Source of the DNA: an uncultured Oscillospiraceae bacterium
GTDB lineage: Bacteria > Bacillota > Clostridia > Oscillospirales > Oscillospiraceae
DNA: 36,320 nt
Assembly (NCBI GenBank): GCA_904420435.1
Contig: CAJFVK010000009.1
Location: 1 to 36,320 of the forward strand
Direction of reading: 5' to 3'
The notes below the pieces were generated by a model that was given only the letters and a program-made list of their open reading frames with translations, ran no database searches and was not told the DNA's origin. A program made the position numbers and the translations under genes. Every line of letters begins with the position of its first letter. Within the stretch, counting starts at the first letter, position 1. Of the stretch, positions 23,584 through 32,013 are shown in pieces.

Positions 23584-24471
23584 GTGAGTTTATTGAGCAT
23601 GGGAAACCCCAAGAGCAACACCCTCTCCAACAAGCAGCAGGCCGTCATCTACATCCTGATCTCCGCCTTCGGCTTTGCCACCATGAGCATGCTGGTGAAG
23701 CTGTCCGGCGACCTGCCTGTGATGCAGAAGAGCTTTTTCCGGAACTTTATCGCCGCCCTGGTGGCCCTGGTCACCATCAAGAAGGCCGGGACTTCCTTGG
23801 CGGTAAAACGGGAAAATGTGGGCGGCATGCTGGCCCGGTCCATCTTCGGCACCGTGGGGATGGTCTGTAACTACTACTCCGTGCAGTACATGATCCTGCC
23901 GGACTCCACCATCCTGGCCAAGCTGAGCCCCTTCTTCACCATCCTCTACTCCTGGTTCCTGCTCCGGGAGAAGGTGAACCGCCGCCAGTGGGCCGCGATC
24001 TTCATCTCCTTCTTCGGGTGCGTGCTGGTGATCCAGCCCAGCTTCTCCAGCGGCCAGGTCTTTCCGGCCCTGATCGCCATCCTGGGCGGCGTCACCGCCG
24101 GCATCGCCTACGCCTATGTGCGGTTTTTGACCCAGCGGGGCGAGGACAAGGCTGTGATCATCTTCTACTTCTCCACCTTCTCCTGCCTGGTGTCCGTCCC
24201 CTTCATGATCGTAGGCTTCGCCCCCATGACCCTCTTCCAGACCCTGGCCCTGATCGGCGCGGGCATCGCGGCGGCTATCGGCCAGTTCGGCATGACCAAC
24301 GCCTACGCCCGGGCGCCCGGCCGCTTCCTGGGGCCCTTCGAGTACTCTCAGCTTCTCTTCAGCGCCATCTACAGCTTTTTCATCTTCTCGGAGATCCCCA
24401 CCGCCATCGGCCTTGTGGGCTACGCCATCATCCTGGTGGTTTCCATCTGGATGCTGAAGAGCGGCGACTGA
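23584..24471 (+). CDS. DMT-family transporter with two EamA domains, second copy
   Basis: 295-residue membrane protein with about ten hydrophobic helices in two EamA repeats. Family features include the charged MQKSFFRNF motif near residue 42, VQYMILPDSTILAKLSPFFTILYSWF near 100-125 and EYSQLLFSAIYSFFIFSEIP near 257. It is not closely similar to the transporter at 5799. GTG 23584 is chosen because GGGAG lies 8 bases upstream; ATG 23599 lacks a site. It follows the S9 peptidase by 54 bases and is probably cotranscribed. It may export or import a peptidase product; substrate unknown. Confidence 0.9.
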   Translation: MSLLSMGNPKSNTLSNKQQAVIYILISAFGFATMSMLVKLSGDLPVMQKSFFRNFIAALVALVTIKKAGTSLAVKRENVGGMLARSIFGTVGMVCNYYSVQYMILPDSTILAKLSPFFTILYSWFLLREKVNRRQWAAIFISFFGCVLVIQPSFSSGQVFPALIAILGGVTAGIAYAYVRFLTQRGEDKAVIIFYFSTFSCLVSVPFMIVGFAPMTLFQTLALIGAGIAAAIGQFGMTNAYARAPGRFLGPFEYSQLLFSAIYSFFIFSEIPTAIGLVGYAIILVVSIWMLKSGD

Positions 24472-24712
24472 GCGGCCTGACCCCCCGGCCGCTGCGCGGC
24501 TCCGGCTCGGGGCCCGGTTGAATCGGTGAGATATCGCGCTCTCCATGGGACTGCCCCCAGGCTGCCGGAGTCGGCTCGGAAGCGGCGGAAGCGTTTCCTT
24601 CGAAAAACCGACCTCAGCCATCGAATTCATCCCTTTTCTCCGGAAAATTTGATAAATTTGCTGAAAATTAGCTGAATTTCTGCATTTTTGGACGTCTTGT
24701 GAACAAGCCCTC

Positions 24713-24741
24713 TTGACATCGCCTCCCCTCTGTGGTAAAGT
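24713..24741 (+). promoter_or_regulatory. promoter of the dipeptide transporter operon
   Basis: TTGACA (24713-24718), 17-base spacer, TAAAGT (24736-24741). Transcription would begin near 24748, leaving a leader of about 285 bases before the start codon at 25033. The region 24472-24712 holds no gene; its last 80 bases are AT-rich with two near-tandem GCTGAA repeats. Confidence 0.75.
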
Positions 24742-24755
24742 GAGGTAACGTTCAT

Positions 24756-25020
24756 GACGACGAGGCGCCTCGTCGTCCCGGGTTGCGGCCTAGGTATGAA
24801 CAGAGAAGGCAAGGGTGCTTGTGAGGCCGTTTCACCTGCTCCCTTGTTTTTTTGCTTTTCTGCTTCGCAGCGGGGGACAGGCGGCAGGAGAACTCCGGTT
24901 TCCGCCTCCCTGCCGCGGGAGTCCGGTGCGCGGCTGTTCCCCGCCTATTTCGTTGGACTGGTTGCATTCTCGCGGAGGATGCAATGTTGATAAATACCCC
25001 AGTCTAAAACACAATGAAAA
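24756..25020 (+). promoter_or_regulatory. long structured leader RNA before the peptide-binding protein
   Basis: Starting 8 bases after the predicted start site there is a 22-base perfect palindrome (GACGACGAGGC and its complement, 24756-24777), then an intrinsic terminator (24810-24853, listed separately). Further stems follow: GCGGGGGACAG (24870-24880) with CTGTTCCCCGC (24934-24944), GCGGCAGG (24881-24888) with CCTGCCGC (24909-24916), and a hairpin TTGCATTCTC / GAGGATGCAA at about 24961-24983. An ORF starting at ATG 24754 crosses the terminator and could be a leader peptide, but has no clear binding site. No known riboswitch consensus was recognised. Confidence 0.5.
24810..24853 (+). terminator. 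putative attenuator in the leader of the dipeptide operon
   Basis: CAAGGG (24810-24815) pairs with CCCTTG (24841-24846), with an inner GTGA/TCAC stem (24821-24824 / 24832-24835), followed by seven T (24847-24853). Its position between promoter and first gene makes conditional termination likely. Confidence 0.6.
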
Positions 25021-25032
25021 GGAGAATGAAAA

Positions 25033-26583
25033 GTGAAGAGAAAAATTTGTTTCTTGCTGTGCCTCGCTATGCTGCTCAGCACGGCGCTGACCGCCTGCGG
25101 CGGCGGTGACGAGGGCGGCAGCGCCGCCAACGAGGTGGTGTTCGCCGTTCCCAGCGAGCCCACCACCATGGATGCCCTCACCGCCGGTGAGCGCATCACC
25201 TACCTGCCTGTCCACGCCATTCACGACACCCTGCTCTACGAGAACGCCGACGGTACCCTCAGCGGCAACCTGGTGGAGAGCTGGGAGATGAACGATGACG
25301 GCACCGAGTACACCATGAAGATCCGCGAGGGCGTCAAGTTCCACGGCGGTCAGGACATGACCGTGGATGACGTGGTGTTCTCCCTGCAGAAGACCGTTGA
25401 GAACTTCAGCGGCCAGTACGGCGTTATCACCAGCGTGGAGGCTGTGGATGACACCCACTTCAAGTTCACCATGGAGTACGCCTTCTCCCCCATCCTGAAC
25501 CTCCTGGCTCTGACCAACGCCAGCGTGGTGTGCAAGGAGACCTACGAGGCCGACCCCGAGGGCTACGGCCGCAAACCCAACGGCACCGGCCCCTTCAAGT
25601 TCGTTGAGTGGGTCAGCGGCGACCGCATCGTGCTGGAGCGCAACGAGAACTGGTGGAAGGGCGAGGTGCCCCTGGAGAAGCTGACCTTCCGCATCATTGC
25701 CGAGGAGGCCACTGAGCTGATCGCTCTGGAGGCCGGCGACGTGGACGCCTACATCCAGGTTTCCGAGACCAACCGCAGCACCATCGAGTCCAACCCCGAC
25801 CTGAAGATGTACTCCACCCCCGGCGGTCAGGTCTACACCCTGGCCTTCAACAACGGCACCTACTCCAACGGTGAGGAGAGCATCTTTGCCAACAACAAGG
25901 CCCTGCGTCAGGCCATCTGCTACTCCATCAACAAGGAGGACGTGGTTGCCCTGGCCATCGACAACAGCGCGCCTCCCCTGTACACCCCCTTCCCCAACTT
26001 CATCGCCAACTACCCCGCCGACTTTGACGGCAATGTCTACAATCTGGATGAGGCCAAGGCCAAGCTGGCTGAGGCCGGCTATGCCGACGGTCTGACCGTC
26101 ACCATCAAGACCACCACCCAGAGCGGCTACACCAAGCCCGCCGAGGCTGTCATGGGCCAGGTCCAGAACATCGGCGTGACCATGGAGCTGGAGCAGCTGG
26201 AGCGCGGCACCTACCTCCAGGAGGTCTACAACAACTTCGACTACGACTGCACCATCTGGGCCGTCTCCTGCGACTACCCCAACATGGACAGCGGCGCCTA
26301 CCGGCGGTTCTACTCCGGCAACATCGGGCCTGCCAACAACTACATGCAGATCAACGATCCCGAGCTGGATGACGCCATCATGACCAACCGCACCACCACT
26401 GACGCCGCCGAGCAGGCCGAGTGTGTCCTGCGGGTGTGCGAGATCATCCGGGATGAGTCCTACTGCCTGCCCCTGTACGCGGCGATGACCAACCTGGCCG
26501 CCAACGCCGACCTGGAGGGCGTGAACGTCAACTACGGCTCCGTGGTGGACTTCTCCACCTGGTCCTGGGCTGACGCCGAGTAA
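25033..26583 (+). CDS. dipeptide/oligopeptide ABC transporter substrate-binding lipoprotein (SBP family 5)
   Basis: 516 residues. The signal peptide ends in lipobox L-T-A-C with Cys22, followed by a Gly-rich linker. The mature part begins VVFAVPSEPTTMDAL, the standard first strand of SBP family 5, and includes ETDDGTEYT-like WEMNDDGTEYTMKIREGVKFHGG near residue 85-110 and YGRKPNGTGPFKFVEW near 178-195, both family hallmarks. GTG 25033 has AAAAGGAG about 9 bases upstream. It feeds DppB, DppC, DppD and DppF downstream. Members bind peptides, but also nickel, heme and opines; the exact ligand is not visible. A long hairpin-rich gap before dppB may let this protein be made in excess. Confidence 0.94.
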   Translation: MKRKICFLLCLAMLLSTALTACGGGDEGGSAANEVVFAVPSEPTTMDALTAGERITYLPVHAIHDTLLYENADGTLSGNLVESWEMNDDGTEYTMKIREGVKFHGGQDMTVDDVVFSLQKTVENFSGQYGVITSVEAVDDTHFKFTMEYAFSPILNLLALTNASVVCKETYEADPEGYGRKPNGTGPFKFVEWVSGDRIVLERNENWWKGEVPLEKLTFRIIAEEATELIALEAGDVDAYIQVSETNRSTIESNPDLKMYSTPGGQVYTLAFNNGTYSNGEESIFANNKALRQAICYSINKEDVVALAIDNSAPPLYTPFPNFIANYPADFDGNVYNLDEAKAKLAEAGYADGLTVTIKTTTQSGYTKPAEAVMGQVQNIGVTMELEQLERGTYLQEVYNNFDYDCTIWAVSCDYPNMDSGAYRRFYSGNIGPANNYMQINDPELDDAIMTNRTTTDAAEQAECVLRVCEIIRDESYCLPLYAAMTNLAANADLEGVNVNYGSVVDFSTWSWADAE

Positions 26584-26622
26584 GTCCCCGGGCGCTTTCC
26601 CCGCGACAACAAAACAGTGACG

Positions 26623-26679
26623 GAAAGGAGCGCACCAGCGTTTGACGGTCCTTGCGCAGACGCTGGTGTGCTTCCTTTC
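26623..26679 (+). other. long intercistronic hairpin between binding protein and dppB
   Basis: GAAAGGAGCGCACCAGCGT (26623-26641) pairs with 26660-26679 (one bulged A and one G-U pair): a stem of about 19 bp, with CTTCCTTTCT on its 3' side. A second hairpin GATTCCTT-TGG-AAGGAATC follows at about 26729-26747. The 241-base gap has no gene. Partial termination or processing that favours the binding-protein message is a plausible role. Confidence 0.6.
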
Positions 26680-26824
26680 TATCATCGCCCGGCCCCCGGG
26701 GCCGGAAAATCCATGCGGGGAACACCCCCGATTCCTTTGGAAGGAATCGTCCCGCGGCGCCCTGTATGCCCGGCATAGCTCCCCGGCGCCGCCTTCCAAA
26801 CAGAACAGATGGGAGGTTGAATTC

Positions 26825-27793
26825 TTGCTTCGCTACATCGTAAAGCGCCTTCTGATGATGATCCCCATCATCCTGGCCATTTCCTTTATCATTTTCTCCA
26901 TCATCAGCCTCACCCCCGGCGACCCCGCCCAGCTGATCCTGGGCGCCGACGCCGATCCCGCCCTGCTGGAAGCCAAGCGGGAGGAGTGGGGCCTGAACGA
27001 CAACTTCCTGGTCCGCTACGTCAAATACATCGGCGGCGTCATCACCGGCGATTTCGGCGAGTCCTACCGGACCGGCAACTCCGTCCTGGGTGAGATCGCC
27101 AGCCGCCTGCCCAAGACCATGGTCATCGCCCTGGGCGGCATCGGCCTGTCCGTGCTGGTGGGCGTCCCCCTTGGGCTGATATCCGCTGTCAAGCAATACT
27201 CGTTTATCGACTACTTCGCCCGGGTCCTGGCCATGCTGCTGACGGCGATCCCCGCCTTCTGGCTGGGCCTGATGTCCCTGCTGTATGTCTGCCTGAAGTG
27301 GCGGCTGCTGCCGGCCACCGGCGGCGAGTCGTGGGATGGCTTTATCTTGCCCATTCTGGTCCTGGCGGCCTCCGCCACGGCGACCCAGACCCGTACCACC
27401 CGTTCGGCGGTGCTGGAGTCCATCCGCCAGGACTATGTAAAGATGGCCCGCGCCAAGGGCGTGAAGGAGAGCCGCGTGATCTTCCGGCACGTCCTGCGCA
27501 ACAGCATGCTGCCTGTCATCACCATCGCCGGCATGAACATCGGCGTGCAGATGGGCGGCACGGTGGTCATTGAAAACGTGTTTGCCATCGCCGGCATGGG
27601 GAACTTCCTGGTCAACTCCGTGCGCGTGAAGGACGCCCCCGCCGTTGTCGGCACCCTGATGGTGGTGGCCGCGTTCATCGCCATTATGAACCTGGTGGTG
27701 GACCTGATCTACACGGTGGTAGATCCCCGTCTGAAGACCCAGTACGCCACCGCGAAGAAGCGGGTCAAGCGCCAGCTTCGGACCACTACCTAA
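26825..27793 (+). CDS. dppB: dipeptide/oligopeptide ABC transporter permease DppB
   Basis: 322 residues, six hydrophobic helices. Family hallmarks are RYIVKRLLMMIPIILAISFI at the N-terminus, SLTPGDPA near residue 35 and the EAA loop DYVKMARAKGVKESRVIFRHVLRNSMLP near 200-228, which docks to the ATPases. The start is TTG 26825 with GGGAGGT spaced 7 bases; in-frame upstream codons lack a site and run into the hairpin region. Membrane partner of DppC. Confidence 0.94.
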   Translation: MLRYIVKRLLMMIPIILAISFIIFSIISLTPGDPAQLILGADADPALLEAKREEWGLNDNFLVRYVKYIGGVITGDFGESYRTGNSVLGEIASRLPKTMVIALGGIGLSVLVGVPLGLISAVKQYSFIDYFARVLAMLLTAIPAFWLGLMSLLYVCLKWRLLPATGGESWDGFILPILVLAASATATQTRTTRSAVLESIRQDYVKMARAKGVKESRVIFRHVLRNSMLPVITIAGMNIGVQMGGTVVIENVFAIAGMGNFLVNSVRVKDAPAVVGTLMVVAAFIAIMNLVVDLIYTVVDPRLKTQYATAKKRVKRQLRTTT

Positions 27794-27814
27794 AGAAAGG
27801 ATGGAAGTCTTACA

Positions 27815-28696
27815 ATGGCATCTTCTGGAACGCAGACCGTAAAACGCAGAAGCCAGCTGGGCTCGGTTGTCCGCCGCTTTATGCGCAACCGGCTGTCCGT
27901 GGTGGGACTTGTGATCCTGCTCTTTCTGCTGATCACCTCCTGCTGCGCGGACCTGTTCTTTGACTATGACACCCAGGCCATCGCCCAGAACGCTCAGGGG
28001 ACCTTCCTGCCCCCCGGCTCGGAGGGACATATTTTCGGCACCGACCAGTATGGCCGTGACATGTTCGTCCGCATCGTTTACGGCGGCCGCATCTCCCTGA
28101 TCGTGGGCTTCTTCGTGGCGGGCTTCGCCCTGATTTTCGGCACCATCATCGGCGCCACCGCCGGCTACTTCGGCGGGAAGATCGACAATATCCTCATGCG
28201 GATCATGGACGTGTTCCTGGCCATCCCCTCCATGATCCTGGCCATCTGCATCGTGGCCGCCCTGGGCGGCGGCCTGACGAACCTGCTCCTGGCCAACGGC
28301 ATCGCCCAGGTCCCGCGGTACGCGCGCATCGTCCGCTCCAGCGTCATGGGCCTGAAGAACTCGGAGTTCGTGGAGGCCGCCCGGTGCTACGGCGCCGGCC
28401 ACACCCACATCATTATGCGCCACATCATCCCCAACGCCATGGGCTCCCTGATCGTTCAGGCCACGCTGACCATGGCCTCCTCCATCCTCTCCGTGGCCTC
28501 CCTGAGCTTCCTGGGCCTGGGCATCACCCCGCCCACCCCGGAGTGGGGCTCCATGCTGTCCACCGGGAAGGAGTTCATGCGCACCCATCCCCACCTGATC
28601 ACCATTCCCGGCCTGGCCATCGCCACCTCCGTGCTGTCCTTCAACCTCATCGGTGACGGCCTGCGCGACGCGCTGGATCCCCGGCTGAAGAACTAA
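27815..28696 (+). CDS. dppC: dipeptide/oligopeptide ABC transporter permease DppC
   Basis: 293 residues. The DppC/OppC N-terminal segment (RRFMRNRLSVVGLVILLFLL) is followed by HIFGTDQYGRDMFVRIVYGGRISL, the family's signature stretch near residue 70-93, and the EAA loop EFVEAARCYGAGHTHIIMRHIIPNA near 186-210. The C-terminus has FNLIGDGLRDALDPRL, typical of the family. Follows dppB by 21 bases with AAAGGATGG as binding site. Six helices expected. Confidence 0.95.
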   Translation: MASSGTQTVKRRSQLGSVVRRFMRNRLSVVGLVILLFLLITSCCADLFFDYDTQAIAQNAQGTFLPPGSEGHIFGTDQYGRDMFVRIVYGGRISLIVGFFVAGFALIFGTIIGATAGYFGGKIDNILMRIMDVFLAIPSMILAICIVAALGGGLTNLLLANGIAQVPRYARIVRSSVMGLKNSEFVEAARCYGAGHTHIIMRHIIPNAMGSLIVQATLTMASSILSVASLSFLGLGITPPTPEWGSMLSTGKEFMRTHPHLITIPGLAIATSVLSFNLIGDGLRDALDPRLKN

Positions 28697-28714
28697 GGGG
28701 AAAGGAGTGTGCCT

Positions 28715-29704
28715 ATGAGCGAAAACAGAGAAAAGCTTCTGGAAATCCGTGATCTCTCCGTCACCTATCTGACGGACGACGCCACCCTCTACGCGGTCAA
28801 CGGTCTGGACCTGGACCTGTACCGGGGCGAGACCCTGGGCCTGGTGGGCGAGACCGGCGCCGGCAAGACCACGACGGCCACCGCCATCATGCGCCTGCTG
28901 CCGGACCGGGTGGGCAAGATCACCAGCGGTACCATCCAGTTTGACGACGTGGATATTACGGCCGCCAGCGACGCGGAGATGCGTGCCATCCGGGGCCGCC
29001 GGATCTCCATGATCTTCCAGGACCCCATGACCTGCCTCAACCCGGTGCTCACCGTGGGGGACCAGATCTCCGAGGTGCTGGAGACCCACGGCATCCGGGA
29101 CAAGCACGAGTTGGAGTCCCGGGTGGACGAGATGCTCTCCCTGGTGGGCATCCCCCCGGAGCGGAAGAAGGACTATCCCCACCAGTTCTCCGGCGGCATG
29201 AAGCAGCGTGTGGGCATCGCCATCGCCCTGGCCTGCGAGCCGGAGCTGATCCTGGCTGACGAGCCCACCACCGCCCTGGATGTGACCATCCAGGCCCAGG
29301 TGCTGGCCCTGATGAAGGAGCTGCGTGAGAAGCTGAACACCGCCATGCTGCTGATCACCCACGACCTGGGCGTTGTGGCGGAGGTCTGCGACAGCGTGGC
29401 CATCATGTACGCCGGCGAGGTCATTGAGTACGGCAGCGTGGAGCAGATCTTCTACAACGAGGACCACCACCCCTACACCAAGGGGCTCTTCGGCTCCATC
29501 CCCAGCATGAGCGAGGGCCAGCGCCGCCTGCATCCCATCGACGGCCTGATGCCCGACCCCTCCATCCAGATCGAGGGCTGCGCCTTTGCGGATCGCTGCC
29601 CCCATGCCACGGATCTCTGCCGGGCAGAGAAGCCGGTGACCCACACCCTGGAGGAGGGCCATATCGTGAAATGTCACCTGTTTGATAAGAAGGAGGTGGA
29701 GTAA
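28715..29704 (+). CDS. dppD: dipeptide/oligopeptide ABC transporter ATP-binding protein DppD
   Basis: 329 residues. Walker [10 protein letters not shown] near residue 40-48, Q-loop [19 protein letters not shown] near 100, signature [15 protein letters not shown] near 157-171, Walker [14 protein letters not shown] near 177-189, H-loop THDLG near 213. The C-terminal oligopeptide-transporter extension has the Cys pattern [14 protein letters not shown] near 288-301, which in relatives can hold an iron-sulphur cluster. ATG 28715 is preferred over GTG 28709 because AAAGGAG (28701-28707) is then spaced 7 bases. Confidence 0.95.
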   Translation: MSENREKLLEIRDLSVTYLTDDATLYAVNGLDLDLYRGETLGLVGETGAGKTTTATAIMRLLPDRVGKITSGTIQFDDVDITAASDAEMRAIRGRRISMIFQDPMTCLNPVLTVGDQISEVLETHGIRDKHELESRVDEMLSLVGIPPERKKDYPHQFSGGMKQRVGIAIALACEPELILADEPTTALDVTIQAQVLALMKELREKLNTAMLLITHDLGVVAEVCDSVAIMYAGEVIEYGSVEQIFYNEDHHPYTKGLFGSIPSMSEGQRRLHPIDGLMPDPSIQIEGCAFADRCPHATDLCRAEKPVTHTLEEGHIVKCHLFDKKEVE

Positions 29705-30658
29705 ATGGGGACGCCCCTGGTCGAAGTACGGCATCTGAAGAAATACTTCCACACCCCCCGCGGTGAGCTTCACGCTGTGGACGACGTGAACCTGACCATC
29801 AACAAGGGGGAAACCCTGGGCGTGGTGGGCGAGTCCGGCTGTGGCAAGTCCACCCTGGGCCGCACCATGCTGCGCCTGCTGCCCCACACCTCCGGCGAGG
29901 TGCTCTTTGAGGGGAACGACATTCTGCAGTATGACGCCCGCCAGATGAAGGCCCTGCGCCAGGATATGCAGATGATCTTCCAGGACCCCTACGCCTCCCT
30001 GGACAGCCGCTACACCGTCAGCCAGATCATCGAGGAGCCCCTGATCCTCTGCCGCAAGGAGATGAGCAAGGAGGACCGCAACAAGCGGGTCAAGGAGCTG
30101 ATGGACATCGTGGGCCTGGCCCAGCGGTTCGTCAACACCTATCCCCACGAGCTGGACGGCGGCCGCCGCCAGCGGATCGGCGTGGCCCGGGCCCTGGCCC
30201 TGAACCCCAAGTTCATTGTCTGCGACGAGCCGGTTTCCGCCCTGGACGTGTCCATTCAGGCCCAGATCCTGAACCTGATCATGGATCTGCAGGACGAGAT
30301 GGGCCTGGCCTATATGTTCATCACCCACGACCTGAGCGTGGTCAAGCACATCAGCAACAACATCGCCGTGATGTATTTGGGACAGTGCATCGAGCGGGCC
30401 CCCACGGAGGAGCTCTTCGCCCATCCCATGCACCCCTACACCAAGGCCCTGCTGGCGGCTATTCCTGTCCCCGATCCCGCCCGGCGCAACCAGCAGCGTG
30501 AGATCATCCGCGGCGAGGTCACCAGCCCCATCGATCCCCCTCCCGGCTGCCGCTTTGCCGCCCGCTGCCCCTACGCCACAGACGAGTGCCGCAGCAAGCC
30601 CGTGGAGCTCAAGGAGATTTCCCCCGGCCACTTCCTGGCCTGCGCCAAGTTTGGATAA
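29705..30658 (+). CDS. dppF: dipeptide/oligopeptide ABC transporter ATP-binding protein DppF
   Basis: 317 residues. Walker A GESGCGKST near residue 41-49, Q-loop IFQDPYASLDSR near 95-106, Walker B FIVCDEPVSALDVS near 173-186, H-loop THDLSVVKH near 207, and the C-terminal extension with GCRFAARCPYATDEC. The ABC signature reads LDGGRRQRIG in place of LSGGQxQR, losing the signature serine; the sister subunit DppD has the canonical form, so one of the two ATP sites may be degenerate. The ATG follows the dppD stop directly, with AAGGAGGT inside dppD. Confidence 0.95.
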   Translation: MGTPLVEVRHLKKYFHTPRGELHAVDDVNLTINKGETLGVVGESGCGKSTLGRTMLRLLPHTSGEVLFEGNDILQYDARQMKALRQDMQMIFQDPYASLDSRYTVSQIIEEPLILCRKEMSKEDRNKRVKELMDIVGLAQRFVNTYPHELDGGRRQRIGVARALALNPKFIVCDEPVSALDVSIQAQILNLIMDLQDEMGLAYMFITHDLSVVKHISNNIAVMYLGQCIERAPTEELFAHPMHPYTKALLAAIPVPDPARRNQQREIIRGEVTSPIDPPPGCRFAARCPYATDECRSKPVELKEISPGHFLACAKFG

Positions 30659-30680
30659 TCTGTCTTTTCCTACCGTTTCC

Positions 30681-30704
30681 GGCCCCGGGCGATTCCCCGG
30701 GGCC
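30681..30704 (+). other. intercistronic hairpin after dppF
   Basis: GGCCCCGGG / CCCGGGGCC (9-bp stem, CGATTC loop). No T tract follows, so read-through into the URO-D gene is expected. Confidence 0.5.
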
Positions 30705-30754
30705 CCCAAGCAAGCTATGTCGAAGTTAAATTATAGAAGATAGGAGAGATTGCT

Positions 30755-31816
30755 ATGAATTCTATGCAGCGTATCAAGGCCATGGTGGAAGGCAAGGACG
30801 TAGACCGGATCGGCGTTGCCGCCTGGTACCACATGCCTCTGCTGGATCAGGTTCCCAAGGATTTCGCCAAGGGCATCCTGAACTCCTGCCAGATGATGAA
30901 GTGGGACGTCTGCAAGCTGCAGTACAACGGCCTGTTCTTTGACGAGGCCATGGGCTGCACCTACAAGCCCTCCACCTCCGCCACCTTCCTCAACGGCACC
31001 GTGACCAAGTACGCGGTGTACCACCCCAAGATGTACCGGGAGCTGAAGGTGCCCAAGGCCACCGACAAGGCCCTGGCCCGGGAGCTGGAGCTCACCAAGC
31101 GGGTCATCGACGGCCTGAAGGGCGAGATCCCCGTCATCGCCACCGTCTTCTCCCCCCTGTATTGCGCCCGTGGCGTCTACGGCGGCAGCGGCAACCCCGA
31201 CCTGCTGAAGGCCGCCATCAAGTACAGCCCCGAGGACGTGCACGCCGGCCTGGAGATCATCAGCGAGTCCATCCAGGTCTTCCTGGACGCCCTGATGGAC
31301 ATCGGCGGCGTGGACGGCGTGTTCTGGGCTGACGCCTTCGCCTCCTATGACGACATGGACAAGGAGACCTACGCGGAATTTGGCGCCAAGTACGACATCC
31401 CCCTGCTCAAGTCTATCCAGGACAAGACCTGGTTCAACATGCTCCACGTCCACGGCTACAAGAACCTGCGTTTTGACCAGTACGAGGAGCTGGGCTATCC
31501 CGTCCAGGCCTACAACTGGGAGGACCGGGCCAGCGATCCTACCCACGCTCCCATCTCCCTCAAGCAGGTCCGCGCCATGACCGACAAGATCCTCATGGGC
31601 GGCGTGGAGTTCTGGCACGACTTTGACAGCCCGGAGAACGACCGGGAGGCGGTAAAGGCCGTCATCAAGGCCCGCCTGGTGGACGCCCTGGAGCAGCTGG
31701 GCCCCGACGACAAGAAGTTCATCTTCACCCCCGGCTGCTCTGTGAAGATGCACGTGCCCGAGTACCGGATGTGGCTGCTGCACGAGGTTGTGGCGGAAGT
31801 CACCGGCATCGAGTAA
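30755..31816 (+). CDS. uroporphyrinogen decarboxylase (URO-D) superfamily protein
   Basis: 353 residues with the URO-D/methyltransferase barrel: MQRIKAMVEGKDVDRIG opening, IATVFSPLYCARGV near residue 130, FWADAFASYDDMDKETYAEF near 190-210 and QAYNWEDRA near 250. This superfamily contains heme-pathway HemE and corrinoid:thiol methyltransferases. The zinc region, commonly H-x-C in methyltransferases, reads HVHG here; the later Cys is kept in FTPGCSVKM near 328. No corrinoid protein or methyltransferase activator is seen beside it, and no heme genes, so neither HemE nor MtbA is supported. GGAGAG precedes ATG 30755 by 7 bases. It follows the Dpp genes and may share their message. Confidence 0.85.
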   Translation: MNSMQRIKAMVEGKDVDRIGVAAWYHMPLLDQVPKDFAKGILNSCQMMKWDVCKLQYNGLFFDEAMGCTYKPSTSATFLNGTVTKYAVYHPKMYRELKVPKATDKALARELELTKRVIDGLKGEIPVIATVFSPLYCARGVYGGSGNPDLLKAAIKYSPEDVHAGLEIISESIQVFLDALMDIGGVDGVFWADAFASYDDMDKETYAEFGAKYDIPLLKSIQDKTWFNMLHVHGYKNLRFDQYEELGYPVQAYNWEDRASDPTHAPISLKQVRAMTDKILMGGVEFWHDFDSPENDREAVKAVIKARLVDALEQLGPDDKKFIFTPGCSVKMHVPEYRMWLLHEVVAEVTGIE

Positions 31817-31843
31817 AAAGAGCATCCGCTGTTTTACGGCACC

Positions 31844-31880
31844 GAAACACATGCTCCCCGCTTCGGGGGGCATGTGTTTC
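31844..31880 (+). terminator. strong hairpin terminator after the URO-D gene
   Basis: GAAACACATGC plus CCCC pairs with GGGG plus GCATGTGTTTC (31844-31880, one mismatch pair). A T6 run follows at 31894-31899 after 13 bases, so termination efficiency is uncertain. Confidence 0.65.
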
Positions 31881-32013
31881 CCCGTGTCTGGCGCTTTTTT
31901 CCTATAATTGGCCTGAAAAAGGCTTCTCTTGACATTCCGGCGTTTTTGCGGCATCCTATACAGGAGGCGAATGCGCCGCATGAAATCTCTCCCCACGTTC
32001 AGGAGGTGTTGGA

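Noticed and set aside
24748-25020. T-box, glycine, SAM or guanidine riboswitch in the leader
   Set aside because: No consensus core of these families could be found by eye; only generic stems and a terminator are visible.
26528-30709. A 1393-codon open frame on the minus strand
   Set aside because: It lies antisense to five well-supported Dpp genes, has repetitive GC-driven composition (His, Gly, Val, Asp rich) and no start context. It is a shadow of GC-rich codon use.
31929-31962. TTGACA and TATACA as promoter of the Gld-type operon
   Set aside because: The spacer is 22 bases, too long for a normal sigma-A promoter.
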